Shown here in pieces: positions 48,073 through 60,296 of a DNA stretch of 64,000 nucleotides (position 1 is its first letter; each line of letters opens with the position of its first letter). The stretch covers positions 235,379,602 through 235,443,601 of the forward strand of contig NC_086019.1 of the NCBI RefSeq assembly GCF_036323735.1, given 5' to 3'. This stretch comes from Rattus norvegicus. Lineage: Eukaryota; Chordata; Mammalia; Rodentia; Muridae. The notes under the pieces are model-generated. The model saw only the letters and a list, made by a program, of their open reading frames with translations, was not told the DNA's origin and made no database searches. Made by a program: the position numbers and the translations under genes.

Positions 48073-49289
48073 GCAACTCCTCAGTTTAAAAACACAAGGT
48101 GCCACTGAAGCCAGTCCACTATCACCCAACCATCATCCACGTGTTTGCCCATGCTGCTACCCCGAAGGGCCAAGACCTATGTGCTTGCTGTGTGACCTCA
48201 TCTCCTCCGTATCTGGCAGGGGTCCTTACTGCCCTAGGTGCTGTTCGCCTATACCTGTGTGGAGAAAAATTCCTTTTCTCTCAATGCCTCCACCGCCATT
48301 CCTTTTGATCGCTGCGAAACTGTGGGTTTGTGGTTGACAGAAACAGATGCATTCTCGGAGCAGAGGCACGAGAACCCACCCTTAGACCCTAACCTCGAAA
48401 GCCACTGGAGAATTCAGAAGTAAAAATAACATGGAACACAGAGTTCTTTAGGGATTCTTTTTCCACAGAAATTCCTTATGAGGGTGATACCAACAAAAGG
48501 CACCGAGTGAACAGTCGCTTTCTGATCGGCCATATGGCATCTTCTGTCACCTTCTAGTCTTTTCCCATGGTGCTGCAGGGTGATGGACAACTGCCTGTGG
48601 CCTGAGTGCTGAGGCATTGCCCTGGCACTGCCCTGTCATGCTCCTCAGAAAGGAGCTGGAGCTCTGAGGAAGTGAGGCCTAGTGGAAGGGTGTTAGGTTG
48701 CGGGGCCATTGAGAATGTTGCCCTTTACTGTCTCTTCAGGAGGCACCAGGAGGTGAAGAGACCCCCCCTCTGCTACATATTTCCACCCTGATGGGCCCAG
48801 CGCAGGACCCGGTGACCATGGGCTGAGTTCTCCGAAACCATGAGCCAAGACCAACTTACCTGCTCCTCTCTTTCTTGGTTCCCAGTCATTAACAGAAACC
48901 TGCCTAGCACACAAACTTGCATCGCTATCTATGCGACTATGGTACCATTCGTATCCAGAGAGCTCCTCAACTCACTGGAAACTGAGTCCCAAAACAAGAT
49001 GTGGAGAGGCGGTGAGGTTAGGCGGATCCTTGTGTTACATCTTCCAGCTCCTGACACCTGAGCTGTCCAACGCCAGTTATCATTTTGTTTGTTATACATA
49101 TAAAAGAAAGTAGCAGATAATGAGATATTTGGTCCGCATACTTGGTGTATGTTACTTTTAAAATGTCACCCCTGGGTAACTCAACCCACCAACAGATTAT
49201 TAATAAAATTCAGCAACTGTCAGAGCTCTTCTCGGTAGAGGGAGGTTTGGCGGCGACACCTATTATGAGAGAGAGACAGATGGCCTTAC

Positions 49290-49458
49290 CTCTCAGTGCC
49301 TGCGTCCACAGCTGTGAGTGGAGGTAAATGGGAGGAGGGGTTGTGGGGGCTCCCCTGTACATTATGTCCCGGAGAAGGGTGACTGACAGGATGTGGGGGT
49401 GGCACGGCCCCAGCAGCTGTTCCACTTCGGGTTGAATGATTGCTGGCGAAAATGGGAG
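49290..49458 (-). CDS. Glis3: Glis3 coding exon (fourth from last), start of the C-terminal transactivation region
   Basis: GLIS3 is a nuclear Krueppel-like zinc-finger transcription factor needed in pancreatic beta cells, thyroid and kidney. Seen: on the minus strand an acceptor (pyrimidine tract ending GATTTCAG) precedes 169 nt, followed by the donor GAGAG/GTAAGG. The first two bases (CT) complete a codon begun in the upstream exon, 55 whole codons follow, and two bases (AG) are left over. The product begins PIFASNHSTRSGTAAG, continues through a P/H/S-rich stretch and ends LPPLTAVDAGTE. I recognise it from mammalian GLIS3, where it lies shortly after the fifth zinc finger. The leftover AG joins the G that opens the next exon to give Arg. 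If the following intron were retained, translation would stop at once (AGG TAA). The preceding exon, with the last zinc finger, is not in the window. Confidence 0.95.
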
Positions 49459-51128
49459 CTGAAATCAAGAGAGAAGCAGCGTGAGACAGTGCCCTGAAGG
49501 AGGCCCACATTTTAAACACCGAAGCTGACAGCAAGCATATTTCAGGGCCTTGTTTGTTTTTCTCTGAGTGCCTTTTAGGGAGCAGTTCTCCCCTTCCTGG
49601 ATACACACAGCTTCTGTTTCTATGGCAGAACAGGTTCCCTGCCTCTTGTGCCATCACCAGCATCTCAGGAACTCTGCCTGAACTTGCTCCAGGCTCACCT
49701 TGGCTTCTGAAGTGCTGGGGTGCCCTGCCAGTGCCATATCTGGCTATTACAATCAATCTTGTGCTGTTTGCTTCCATTCAGAGGGTTCTGGGTCTGTGCT
49801 TTTCAATCACAGAGGATGACTGGTGCATAAGGACATGCTCAGTCAGCTGACTGCAAGCTCAGCATGGGCCTTCTACCTCTTCTCACTGTGCAGCAAGATG
49901 CTGTGAGCCAGGCCTCTGCTCTCTCTGCCATTGCCACACTTCAGCACTAAGACAACAGAGCGCACCTGACTGCAGTTCCAACATAGGGTCCTACCCTCTG
50001 AGCTAAGAGCCCGACAGACTGCTGACATTTCCACGATAGCGTGATGAATCCTCTTGTTCTCATTCCAAAGAGGCCCTTATCGAGATGAGAAAGTAAGTAA
50101 ATGTAGTCCCCCACATACACAGCTCTGGGGCTGTCCCCATCACCGCCAATCACACACTGAGGGTGAGTCAGAGCCTCCTTCTTGGGTCAGCCTCACCTTT
50201 GAGAACCGTAAAGGACCTCAAACTTGCCTATGTGGCCATTTATATCAGCTAATTGGTAAGATGCCGCCTGATAACCAGGGCTTGTCACTTTCAAAGCCTA
50301 TCAGAGAGGAAGGACTTTAGTGTGTGGGACCTACTCGGCAGACATCTCATTAGGCTGTAATCAGGCGACATCATTACCAACTCTCCTTCACTTCCTTCTC
50401 GGTGTATAGCTCCCTTCCATGCCCATTTCTGCCCCTTTTGAACTTTACTAATATCAAAGAACAAATGGATTTTTTTAATTAAAAAATCAAGTTCAGGATT
50501 AAGAAAGTCATATCATCAAAAAGATTTGAAGGTTTAAAAGTTCAAGGAGTTGTTATTTTTAGACCAATATCACTTTCATACAACCTCACCAGGATAGAAT
50601 TAAGACCCCGGATGACCCAGCCCCCAAAAGACTAATCCAATGGCATAGGAGTTCAAGGACTCACAGGAGCATGTGAAGAGGCAGAATTACCATCTTCCCG
50701 CTCAAAAAGCTTCTGACATGGGTGTGATCTGATTTGAAGGGTTTATTTCTGGTAAATCAGCATTCTGTCAGATGCACTCCTATCCTCAGAAACCTTCACC
50801 CTTGCACAGTCCTCTAAGTCCTGAGGTGGCGGCGAGGCCAGGAAGTGCTTACCAGTTCAAAAAGTCAAGCCCGGCTTCACTTGTGCCTGTCAGCTCCCAT
50901 GAAAGTTATACGTCTGCAAACTCACTGGAGTCACCTTATGAATCACTGCCCTCATTTGTGCCCTGCTGGCTCAGGGGAGCACAGTCCTGCCTCTGTCCCC
51001 AAGGGAAAGGGCTGCTAGGATTGACCGTGGCAATAGTTTCAACAGTGGTGTTTCTCAGCATGAACCTTGGGTTTTATACACTGCTCTAAAAAACAAACGG
51101 AATAATAGGTCACAGAAACACTGTGCAA

Positions 51129-51294
51129 CACACTACCTTTAAAAAAAAAATACACTGCTTTAGGCATAGAGACAACAGCTCTTTTTCATTTCGTAATTGT
51201 TGATAAATGTACCAAATCGCTTATTCACGCCCAGAGATATTTTTGTTTGTATATATTTATGTTTACTACAAGGGAAGTGCTGCCCTCACTGTTG
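51129..51294 (+). repeat. Dispersed direct duplication, copy 1
   Basis: 166 bp from CACACTACCTTT to CTCACTGTTG, matched at 51789-51952 with four transitions and a 2-base difference in an A run (10 against 8). The copies start 660 bp apart with 494 bp of unrelated sequence between. It does not resemble a repeat family I know. Confidence 0.97.
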
Positions 51295-51788
51295 TCAACC
51301 TTGTGGGCAACAGGGAAACTTGGTTGCACATGCTAAGCTCTACAATATGGTTCAGTGGAAAATAGGGTGCTCCCCAAAGGTCTACAGCAACTGCTCTAGT
51401 TGGATTTGACATCAGATACAATTAAATAGCTAGACAAGTTGGTGTCATTTGTAGCTTGTCACTGAAAGCGAGGACTTGCTGAAGGACTCTGCGTTCTCCC
51501 AGCCAAGTCACAACCAACACCTATCACTCATTCGTCCATCATCTATACATCCATCCAACATTATTTTAAATGGTATGGCTAGTATTAATGGTATTTGGCT
51601 AGTCTACCGTTTGTGTGTTTCTGTCCTTGGCAGGGGTTTCAGCTTGAAGATAAAGGAGCACATGCATGCATTAATTTTACCAAAATACCAAGATTTACCA
51701 ATGCGGACCTCTTAACAGTGTTCCAACACTTTAACGCACTTTGTGGCTCTACCCAAGCCAGATGAGCAATCACATCTGGAATTTATTC

Positions 51789-51952
51789 CACACTACCTTT
51801 AAAAAAAATACACTGCTTTAGGCATAGAGACAACAGCTCTTTTTCATTTCGTAATTGTTGATAAATGTACCAAATCGCTTATTCATGCCCAGAGGTATTT
51901 TTGTTTGTATATGTTTATGTTTATTACAAGGGAAGTGCTGCCCTCACTGTTG
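51789..51952 (+). repeat. Dispersed direct duplication, copy 2
   Basis: 164 bp, about 97-98% identical to 51129-51294 in the same orientation. The flanks differ on both sides (GTGCAA against TTATTC on the left). Confidence 0.97.
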
Positions 51953-52130
51953 GTACCTCTACTTTGGTACTTTTGCCATGACTTCTACCTTTTGACATAC
52001 ATAGATTGGCATTTTCGCCTTCTTCTCCTCTGCTGAGGACCGAACCCAGAACACGATTCACATTAAGAAAGTGAGCTGTTCTTCAGTTACAGTTATAGTG
52101 ACTTCTTATACTTCTCTAAGGAGCTGATCA

Positions 52131-52150
52131 TCCCACAAATATTTGTGGGA
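52131..52150. repeat. Perfect 20-bp palindrome
   Basis: TCCCACAAAT followed directly by its reverse complement, with no spacer. An old MIR/L2-like piece (GCTACCATATGGCAGACACA) follows at 52152-52195. Confidence 0.95.
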
Positions 52151-54237
52151 TAGCTACCATATGGCAGACACAAAACTAGGTACTGGAATAAACTATAAAA
52201 CAAGGCATATCTGTTATTACCAACTGCATTAATTCATGTTTGCTTTTTGAATGAATAAGGACAAATAGTCTAAATGCCAATAAAATCTATCTCGGGACTC
52301 TAATATTGAAGTAGAAACCAGAGAACAATTTCTATTCCCTTCTGATCAAAGACTGCCCTAGGGTAGTATTAATTCTCTCAGATTTGTAAGCAGACACATG
52401 TCTTAACCTCAGGGCATCCAAGAATCTGGATCAGAAAGCCATGGGTATGTATGTGGTGCAGTTGAGGAAAGGTCTTTCCAAGCTTCATGGAAGTACACTA
52501 CAAAGGCCAGGAGGAGGTGGTGGAGAAGACGTGTGGGGTAAGCTCTCTGAGGTAACTGGCATGGAGCTGAAGGCTGAGGGTAGGGTCTTCAAGAGCTATT
52601 GGATCACACACATGTCCACAGCCCTTTCCTTCATAACTATAGCTGATCCCTCCTCTACAAGGGACCCCTTGAGAAGATGAAAGGGAGGGCTTCAGGCTTC
52701 AGTTTAAAGTCTGAATTTGAAGGTATCTCAACAGCTTCTTATATAGGGCACAGTCGATCACCTTTTCTGTAATGGAAAGCAAACCACTTGTTTCTATGTG
52801 GTGGGAAGTGGGAGGTATTAAGAAGTATAGAGAGATTATGACTGAGTTGAAAGAAGCTTATTAATCATTGTCTATAGAGAACAGTCTGCCTGCAGCATCC
52901 AGGGTATAATCGCTAGTTGTATCCATTACCTCTGACCAAAATAATGAAATGAAATTGAGGAGTAATGAAGACCAGCCTGTCTCTCTAATCTCCATCTAAA
53001 GGACAGCTCTCTGGAGTCAGCTAGCTATGGCTCAGGTAGGACTATCCTTGCATTTTATCGAAGAAACTGTTATCACAGCTCAAGAAAATGTCTTTGCAAT
53101 TTACACAGAAACACCTAACCTCATCCAGACATACGTCTAGAATATACTTTTAAGTAGCATAGTCTCCAAGCATTATCTCTTCATTCATTTGGACACAACA
53201 TTCCACTGTTTTCTTTGCACAAGGCAGGTACTGATCTTTAACTAATGTTTTCAGTCTGAGTACCTTCCGGCTTCTCACAGACCTGACTGCTCCCACATCT
53301 ACTTACTGACAGGCGTTACCTAGGTACTTCCAATCTTAGGAAGAGAGTGTCCATGTTGGAGTGGAACTGTGAGGTTAGTCACAAAAGGAAAAAAAAATTC
53401 TTTCTGTACTTACTCAAAAATTATTTCCACAGTTCAACTAGTGGAGTGTACAATGTGGCCCACCGATCAAAGCCTAAAGAAAACAGATCCCTCCAGAACT
53501 CAGACAATATTAACAAAACGGTGGTGACCACATCAACCGGACACAGACTGCCCCTGGGGGCAGCTTTCATTGTCCTGTTACCTTGGGGGTCAGTGCTGTC
53601 TCCAAAGCTTGAAGGGGGCTTTTCTGTGAACTTCCAGACATGGCTGGTGATTGACAGCTGGAACAACTGATTAGGCACAGCAAAGAACAAACTAGAAAAC
53701 GCTTATTGCTTTTGTGATTAAGTGGTGGCGAACTCCCCAAGGAAATAAAGCCTAGTGAAGCAATGAATGCATGAACTCTGCCTGCTGCCCAGAGCCAGAA
53801 GCCCTCTTCCCTACTGCTGCGGACTTTTTCATGGGGTCTGGCTTATGGCTGACCTCAACCTTGTCTCCTCTAGTAACAGGCAGAGGTGGCTCTGTGATCC
53901 ATGTGACTCTCAGGCCCTCAGGGCTGGTGAAGTCTAAGCTTCCACCTTAAACTATTTCAGTTAATCAGGGTCAATCAGCACCTTTATGTCCAAATAATGA
54001 CTATTAATCTATTATTCCTAATAGACAGGACACCTCTGGGGATATTTCACCTGTGAGGTATTTACCACACAAACAGAGGATGCAAAGAGTACTTTAGGAA
54101 ACCCAAATAAAGACTACTTGCCCTGGGCCATTCTGAGGTTACTACCCACATCACTTCCTGACGATGTTCATCATTCAGAGGGTGGGCACAAAGACTTTCC
54201 TGTCAGTCTGAGGCATACAGAATTAGCAAGCATAGAC

Positions 54238-54402
54238 AGGCCTCGTGCAGTATAAGCCTGTAATCCTAGCTGATAGGGAGAATGAAGTAAGAGATCTCAA
54301 GTTCAAGGCTTGCCTGGGCAGTTTAGGGAGACTATCTGAAACAAAAATCAAAAGAGGAGGTCGTGGATATAGCTCGGTGGGCAAGTCTTTGCCTGGCAAC
54401 AC
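54238..54402 (+). mobile_element. B1 followed by ID-like tRNA-type SINE piece, diverged
   Basis: GCCTGTAATCCTAGCTGATA, GTTCAAGGCTTGCCTGGGCA and GACTATCTGAAACAAAAATC are B1-like; GTGGATATAGCTCGGTGGGC then AAGTCTTTGCCTGGCAACAC is ID-head-like. Either one composite or two adjacent insertions. Confidence 0.65.
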
Positions 54403-54679
54403 AGAAACAGGTAAAACTCACAGTGCAGCAAAGAACAGCCAGCATGTTTCCTTGTTCAAAATGATGGGAAGCTACCCTTGTTCTCTGAATATCTGATAAC
54501 CCGAGAGTTAAGGAAGTAGACATACTGATTCACTAGATCTTGGGCTGAGGCATGTTGAGATTCTAAATGTCTAGGACTCTCAAAGTGGACCAGGTGTATC
54601 CATGATGTAGCAGGGCTACACTAGGTCTCAGGACCATTCTGTCTGCCTCCTTCTCCATATTGGGGGACTCGCAGTTATG

Positions 54680-54840
54680 ACTGATTGGATAGTTATCATG
54701 TGCCAAGGACTCACAAACATTTGCCCTTCACTGATTAGGCTCGGGCCCTAATCTGGTTCCTGGTTCGGTGACTTGGCTACGGTCCCCTGGAAAGTAAATA
54801 GTGAAGGTGATATTCAAACCAGGAAGTAAGATTTCAGGTC
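54680..54840 (+). mobile_element. MIR SINE fragment
   Basis: GTTATCATGTGCCAAGGACT at the start and GGTGACTTGGCTACGGTCCC, AAAGTAAATAGTGAAGGTGA, TATTCAAACCAGG near the end follow the sense MIR consensus. Confidence 0.65.
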
Positions 54841-55916
54841 ACAAGTCCCTAACCACCATCTTGCATTGCCTCTCAAGTACCAGGCGGATCAGAAACAAGG
54901 TGCAACCAAGTCTAGCATTGTGCTTGAAAGGCCTCTTAGAGTAGAAACACTCCGGTGGCTACCACACGCTCAGTGAGAATGTCAAAAATAACACTCTATG
55001 TGTCTGTCCATTCTCAGCCCTTGATGAGGGAAATTTTCCAGCTCTGAAATTTAATTCAGTAAAGAAATTAACTGAATTGTTTAGTTTGGAATACAAATAG
55101 CTGGTAAGAAATGTGCTTTTTTTTCCCAAGTAAAGATTTCAGATCCATGTCAGAGGCATATTGATCCACAGGTACGGAAAGGAGAGAGGCTTGCAGGGTG
55201 ATTGGTGAGCAATCAGCCGTACGTGCCCTTTACTGCGGCAAGCAGGTTCTCCTGGCCGTGGATAACGTGCCACCAGAAGATTTACTGTGTCTGTAGAGAC
55301 TTCTGACTCCCTTGTAAGCCTGTGCTTGGGGGGCATACATGACCTCTGAAAAGCCCCTAGCACGGCTCTGGCCTGTCCTCACCAGAAGGGCATCAACCTT
55401 ATCCCAAGATGGTGATGCTCACTTGTAATGAATGTCAGAGCCATGTTGGGCTCCTGAGAAATGGCATTAATTGCTTGGTGACTAGCACAAGGGGAGGGAG
55501 TCTGGGCTGACCATTCATCTCTTGGGCAGAATTTCAAGGGTCAAGGCACAGAGGAACAGACTAATCGATGAGACCAAGGCAAATTGGTTCTCAAAGAGAC
55601 ATTAACAAGAATTAGAGGGTCTATATGAAAGGTGAGCTTAATCTTGTCTATTTCTCACTCCCAAGAGGACAAATTTAGAGCTGGGGGGAGTTCGATAAGC
55701 CATTTAACTGCAATGGAAATTTTGGCTCTTTTGGCCTCATCAGAAAGCAAGCACTCAAGACAGATGGTGTCAGCATGGTGCAGGAGACCGTGCACACAAT
55801 GGGAGTCACATGGACCTGGATTTGAAGTTTAGCCTTAGAGATTGCCAGGTGTTTCTTTATCTCAAAAAGAATAATACTCCACAGGACTACATGGAGAAAT
55901 TTAAAAGGCCGAGTAC

Positions 55917-56145
55917 TGGCTGGAGAGATGGCTCAGCAGATAGCATAACATTCTGGCGCTCTTGAAGAAGGCCCAGGTTTAGTTCCTAGAACCCACACCG
56001 GAACCAGGAAATGTCTGCAACTCCAGTTCTAGGGGATCAACATTCTCTTCCTGCTTCTGGGAACAACGCACATCGGCACACAGTCATACAAACATACATG
56101 CAGTTGGAACACTGATGTATAGAAAATAAAATGAGATTAAAAGCA
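55917..56145 (+). mobile_element. B2 SINE
   Basis: TGGCTGGAGAGATGGCTCAG at the head, AACTCCAGTTCTAGGGGATC and TCTCTTCCTGCTTCTGGGAA in the body, then a CA-rich part and AATAAAATGAGATTAAAA at the end. Moderately diverged; antisense to Glis3. Confidence 0.93.
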
Positions 56146-56579
56146 CATAGCACGAAGGCTGAATTATGGGTATATGCTTACAGAACGTTCTTCATCATTT
56201 GACTATATTACTGCCATTAATCCAATCTTAACAGCATTGTGGAATCACAAAGACATGCACTGCTCCAAACAGTAACTATCTAATAAAGCTTTCCTTTCTA
56301 AACCCAGGTGGAGAGAACTGCACATAAACGGTATACTGGAGTCCTTCACAATGGAGGAGTTTATGCAGCCTCTTTAATCAGCTTTTTACTGTTCAATATT
56401 TTTATGTATGCACTATAAAATGTTTGGGTCCCAGAACAAGTCCTGATAGGGTTAAAATGTGCTTTACTTTGAAGGGGTAACATACACCTTTGCAATAAAA
56501 CCCATAATACATTTCAGCTTAGAAGATAACAAGTCATTTTCATGCATGACTGCACTTCGTTAAGGAGCGAAAATGGGCT

Positions 56580-58100
56580 GTTACTAAAATGTCAACACAA
56601 TTGTCCCTCTTGAAGCTTAGTTTATCTGGAAGTATTTTACATTTCCAGTGCTTCTTTTTGTTTGTTTTTCCTCTCCAGGAGCATAAAGATCCAGCCTTAG
56701 TTAATTTTCAGAATTCAAAGGAAGACTTCCCTTTAGACATGCTGGGGAAAACAGCCAATATTAAGAGTGTTCAGATATCTGGTCCCCAAGAGTGAAAATT
56801 TAAGTCCAATACCATCTGCCGTTCTTCACTACACCTCAAAGCAATTTAATTGCAGCGTCATCCGATGGAAACCGCCCTCCTGACCTAAATTCACACACCA
56901 GAAAGAGTTTTCTAGCAGGGAAAATGCCTGCCAGGGTAATTTGCTGGGAAGGCTGTGTTTGATTCTAAAGTTAATTGGAGAACGGGAGAGACCTCAGTTT
57001 ATGCTAATCCTTGTTGCAGATGAGAAGGGGCGTTTCCTTTTTTCCTTTTCCCCTAATGTCAGGGCACTGTCCCCTCTGCCTCTCTCATCAAGAAGGGCGT
57101 CATCCTGCAGCCACATTCCACCTGTGTCAGGAGAAAGCCGCTTCTTAAGACTTTGCACATTCATCCCTCTAATCTTCCCCTTCTCCCTGCAGCATGAATA
57201 ATTTTAATATTGCCAATCACTAAAAAAAAATCTATTCTTCCTGCCTGTCTCTCTCCCCGCTCTACTTTGCAGTGTGGAGTGTCATTATCCAGCAGCCCTG
57301 ATAAGAGCACAATGAAACAATCCCTTCTCAACCGAGTTGGGTGACTGTCACACTTAAGTGACACCACCCGTACTTCCCTGACATACTACCCTCAGCTAAT
57401 TGATGGCAAACAATGACAACTGTCTCCAGTGCTCTAAGACAAAGGAAACCCACACGTGTCACCTGACGGGCGGGCGAGCTACCAGGTAATGGATAAACAG
57501 ATGTGTTAGGGGGCTGCTGGATTTAGGTAAGCGGTGGCAGAGCTCTGAAGAATGTACCTATTAGCTTTGTGCTTAAGAGCGCTGCTGTTCGCTGGGGAAC
57601 AGGAATAAATAAGGTGAAATGAGAATTTATTGATGTCTGGACACTTACATGAATATTCAGCTTCCCTTACAAACAGGTATTCTCCCAAGAGCTCCAAACT
57701 TCAGTGTAGGCAGCCCAATTACCTTTCTAGCTGGTGCAGCTAGATTTACCACCAGGAAAGAAGTTATTAGTGTTTGGTAGAGTATACATGCTTACAAGTC
57801 TTTCTGGAGTATACCATGATATGGCTGACGTCATTCACACGAATGCCAATGATTACCATTAGGCCTTCTGAAATACAGGTGTAATTAGCTTCTGTTCGTG
57901 AAAGCTCCCGAAAACATCTGCACTTCAGAACAAAAACATTCTTTTCGACTCGAATGGCACTCCGCTGGAGCCAACATTTCAGGCAGCCTTCTCAGATCTC
58001 TCCAGACAATGCATGACACGTCAAACCTCAAATTACAGACTATGTTTCTACCAAGTATCACCCCTCTCCTACTTAGTCACCCCACATTACTCAGAAAAGT
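56580..58100. promoter_or_regulatory. Repeat-free block, candidate intronic cis-regulatory region
   Basis: About 1.5 kb with no recognisable repeat or microsatellite, rich in AT-core homeobox-like motifs (TAATTGATGG, GTGTAATTAGC), SOX-like ACAATG, an E-box pair (CACGTGTCACCTG near 57453) and a full CRE palindrome TGACGTCA at 57826-57833. No coding potential seen. Enhancer function is inference from composition; conservation data are needed. Confidence 0.35.
57826..57833. promoter_or_regulatory. Full CRE palindrome TGACGTCA
   Basis: Exact eight-base CREB/ATF site in the context GGCTGACGTCATTCAC. The CpG is retained in an otherwise CpG-poor stretch. Confidence 0.45.
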
Positions 58101-60240
58101 CAGTAGCACAGTGTGAACATGCAAACCATGCAGCCTTCCCTTCCGGCATCTGCATTTCCTCTCTGCCTGTGTGCTAGATTTTCACCCCCTTTCAGGTCAG
58201 AGTGGAAAAGCAGAAAGCAGGAAGGTGAAGCCGGCATGGCTAACTGTTCCTTTTGGTAATTAAAAAGTCCCCATCTCTGTATATGTAGTAAAGCTGGACT
58301 TATTCATAACTAATAATAACCACTTTAGGAAAACCTATCTGATCTCCTCACCCATCGCTATGCAATACCAAAGGTGGGGTCATGGAGACCAATTTGATTT
58401 TGATTGTTTCTTCTACCCAAATAAACTGCTAATCTATGGACTCTTTGAGGAAGCCCCTCTTTCCTGGATGCATAGAAATTAGTAACAACAGTCCTCTACA
58501 GATGCTGCTGCTCTCTCTCTTCAATTATTACTAGCCTAAGGCAAAACTACACAATGGAGTCGGTTTTGTTTGTGGCTGTTTCTTCCTTTTCCATGCCTTG
58601 TTCTCAAAGACTTTCTTTACCTTCTAGTTTACTTGACTCCCAAGCAGACATTAATTTTTTTAATCATGAATTTACATTCACAACAAGATTTTGGGAAGAA
58701 TTTTGGTTTAGTAATTTTTCTTATCTGGGACCAGACACTTACACCGACTGTCTATTGTGAGTCCTAATATATTCTGAGGAAGCAGGTATCTTTGCTGTTG
58801 GAATAGGACCAAGTGGGTCCCTCAAGTGTGTTGTTTCAATTTCTTGCTTTATTCCTGGGAATAAAGATGTGGACATCTAAGAGGGGCTTTAATTTTAAGA
58901 AACAGTCTGAGGTACTCTAGGGTCTAAAACACCTCCCCTTCCAGGAAGAACAAACGTTGACAGAGTAAAACTAAGCTGACTCCCAGATCTCACTGCCTAG
59001 AACCCAGACCTTCTCACATGTCGGCCACAGCATCCCTGCCAGCACACCCCTCAGATATTCTTCTACCTGATGACTTCAGGGATTACTCTGTCTGAGGGCC
59101 TCTACTCTCAGATTTCCAGAGACCATCCCACAAAAGATAAAGAATAAACTTGGTTTGCATCCCTTCAAGGCAGATGGCTTTGCTACCTACCATCTACCTC
59201 CATTGTTGAGCCTCATAAAGCTCTCTGCAAAGCCATGGGCTGGGAGACATCTGACGTAGCCACTAAATCTAAAAGATCATAGGGCCAGCCAAATTTCCAC
59301 GCGTTCTGTGTTCTTACATCTAAATCCTCTTACAATGCATCTCCTCTGTAATTAATTTATTTCAGTAAATGCGTTTTATGGCTTCCCTCATTTCATTTGG
59401 TCATTGACAAATGTTCCAGATGTAAGTCTGAAGGTGAGGTCAATAAACCTGTTTTGCAAAGGACCAGAGAGTAAATGTGTTAGTTCTACAGACTAAGTGC
59501 GATGCCCTCAATTCTGTCTGCAGCTGTTCTCATCCAAAAATGTACTTTTGTTTGCATTTACCTTTAAAATTCTTAAAATCGCCTTTAGTTCTCTGGCTAT
59601 GCAGGAACGAGAGGCAGGCCAGATGTGGCCTGTGGGCTGTTGGCTGATCTCCGGTGTAAAGAATTACCCATTGTATAGCAACTACAGAGAAAACACCCTT
59701 CACAGTATGATTAGAAAAAATAAGAATTATAAAAACTAAATTTGAGGTAAGAAAATAGCCAGAAATAATTTTATAGATGCTGCGGACTAAGTTTTGAGGT
59801 AAGTGACAGAGCCTGGAAGAGGGGATTTACAAAAGGCATCAGGAGAGACCAAGGCATCAATGGCAAAGCAATGGCTTGTGAAACTGCATTGGTCCAGCCA
59901 TCAGTACGATTGTCTCTTTTCTGTACCTGCTTCCCCTTGCAGGTTCAGTGTTCATTAAGTCCACTCTTTTTCAAGCATGCATGGTGTTGGAACTCTGGAC
60001 AGTCAGTCTAACCAGACTTAAACTCTGAGGCAATGGGACACCGTCTAATGCATAGATTTGAAAGTGGGACTTAGGATGATCTTCAAACTCCGTGGTCAAA
60101 TCTTGTCTAGGCTTCTTGGAAGAAACTCTGTCTCTAAACTTTAGTGCTACCCAGAATACAAAGAGAGGCTAGAAGGGATGCTGGTGTCTGTCACAGAGGC
60201 CAACATGGCCTATCAACCTTTCTTTTAGCTTTTTAGCAAA

Positions 60241-60286
60241 GAGGGAGGGAGGGAGGGAGGGAGGGAGGGCGGGCGGGCAGGCAGGC
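60241..60286. repeat. GGGA tandem repeat running into GGGC/GGCA units
   Basis: About seven GGGA units, then GGGC and GGCA units; G-run spacing is compatible with a G-quadruplex on the plus strand. Confidence 0.93.
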
Positions 60287-60296
60287 CACTGAGAGC

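Larger units (their letters stand above)
33711..49289 (-). other. Glis3: Glis3 intron, 15.6 kb
   Basis: Lies between the exons at 49290-49458 and 33535-33710. It holds an old tRNA-type SINE piece at 34.3 kb, an ID SINE at 36.8 kb, a GAT-rich microsatellite at 37.3 kb, a URR1-like hAT element at 38.6 kb, a 5'-truncated young L1 at 41.2 kb, an old B1 at 43.15 kb, a GT microsatellite at 44.0 kb and an ID SINE at 48.0 kb. I see no extra exon and no recognised element in 34.5-36.8, 37.4-38.5, 38.9-41.1, 41.8-43.1, 44.2-47.9 or 48.1-49.2 kb, apart from short motifs noted elsewhere. Confidence 0.9.
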
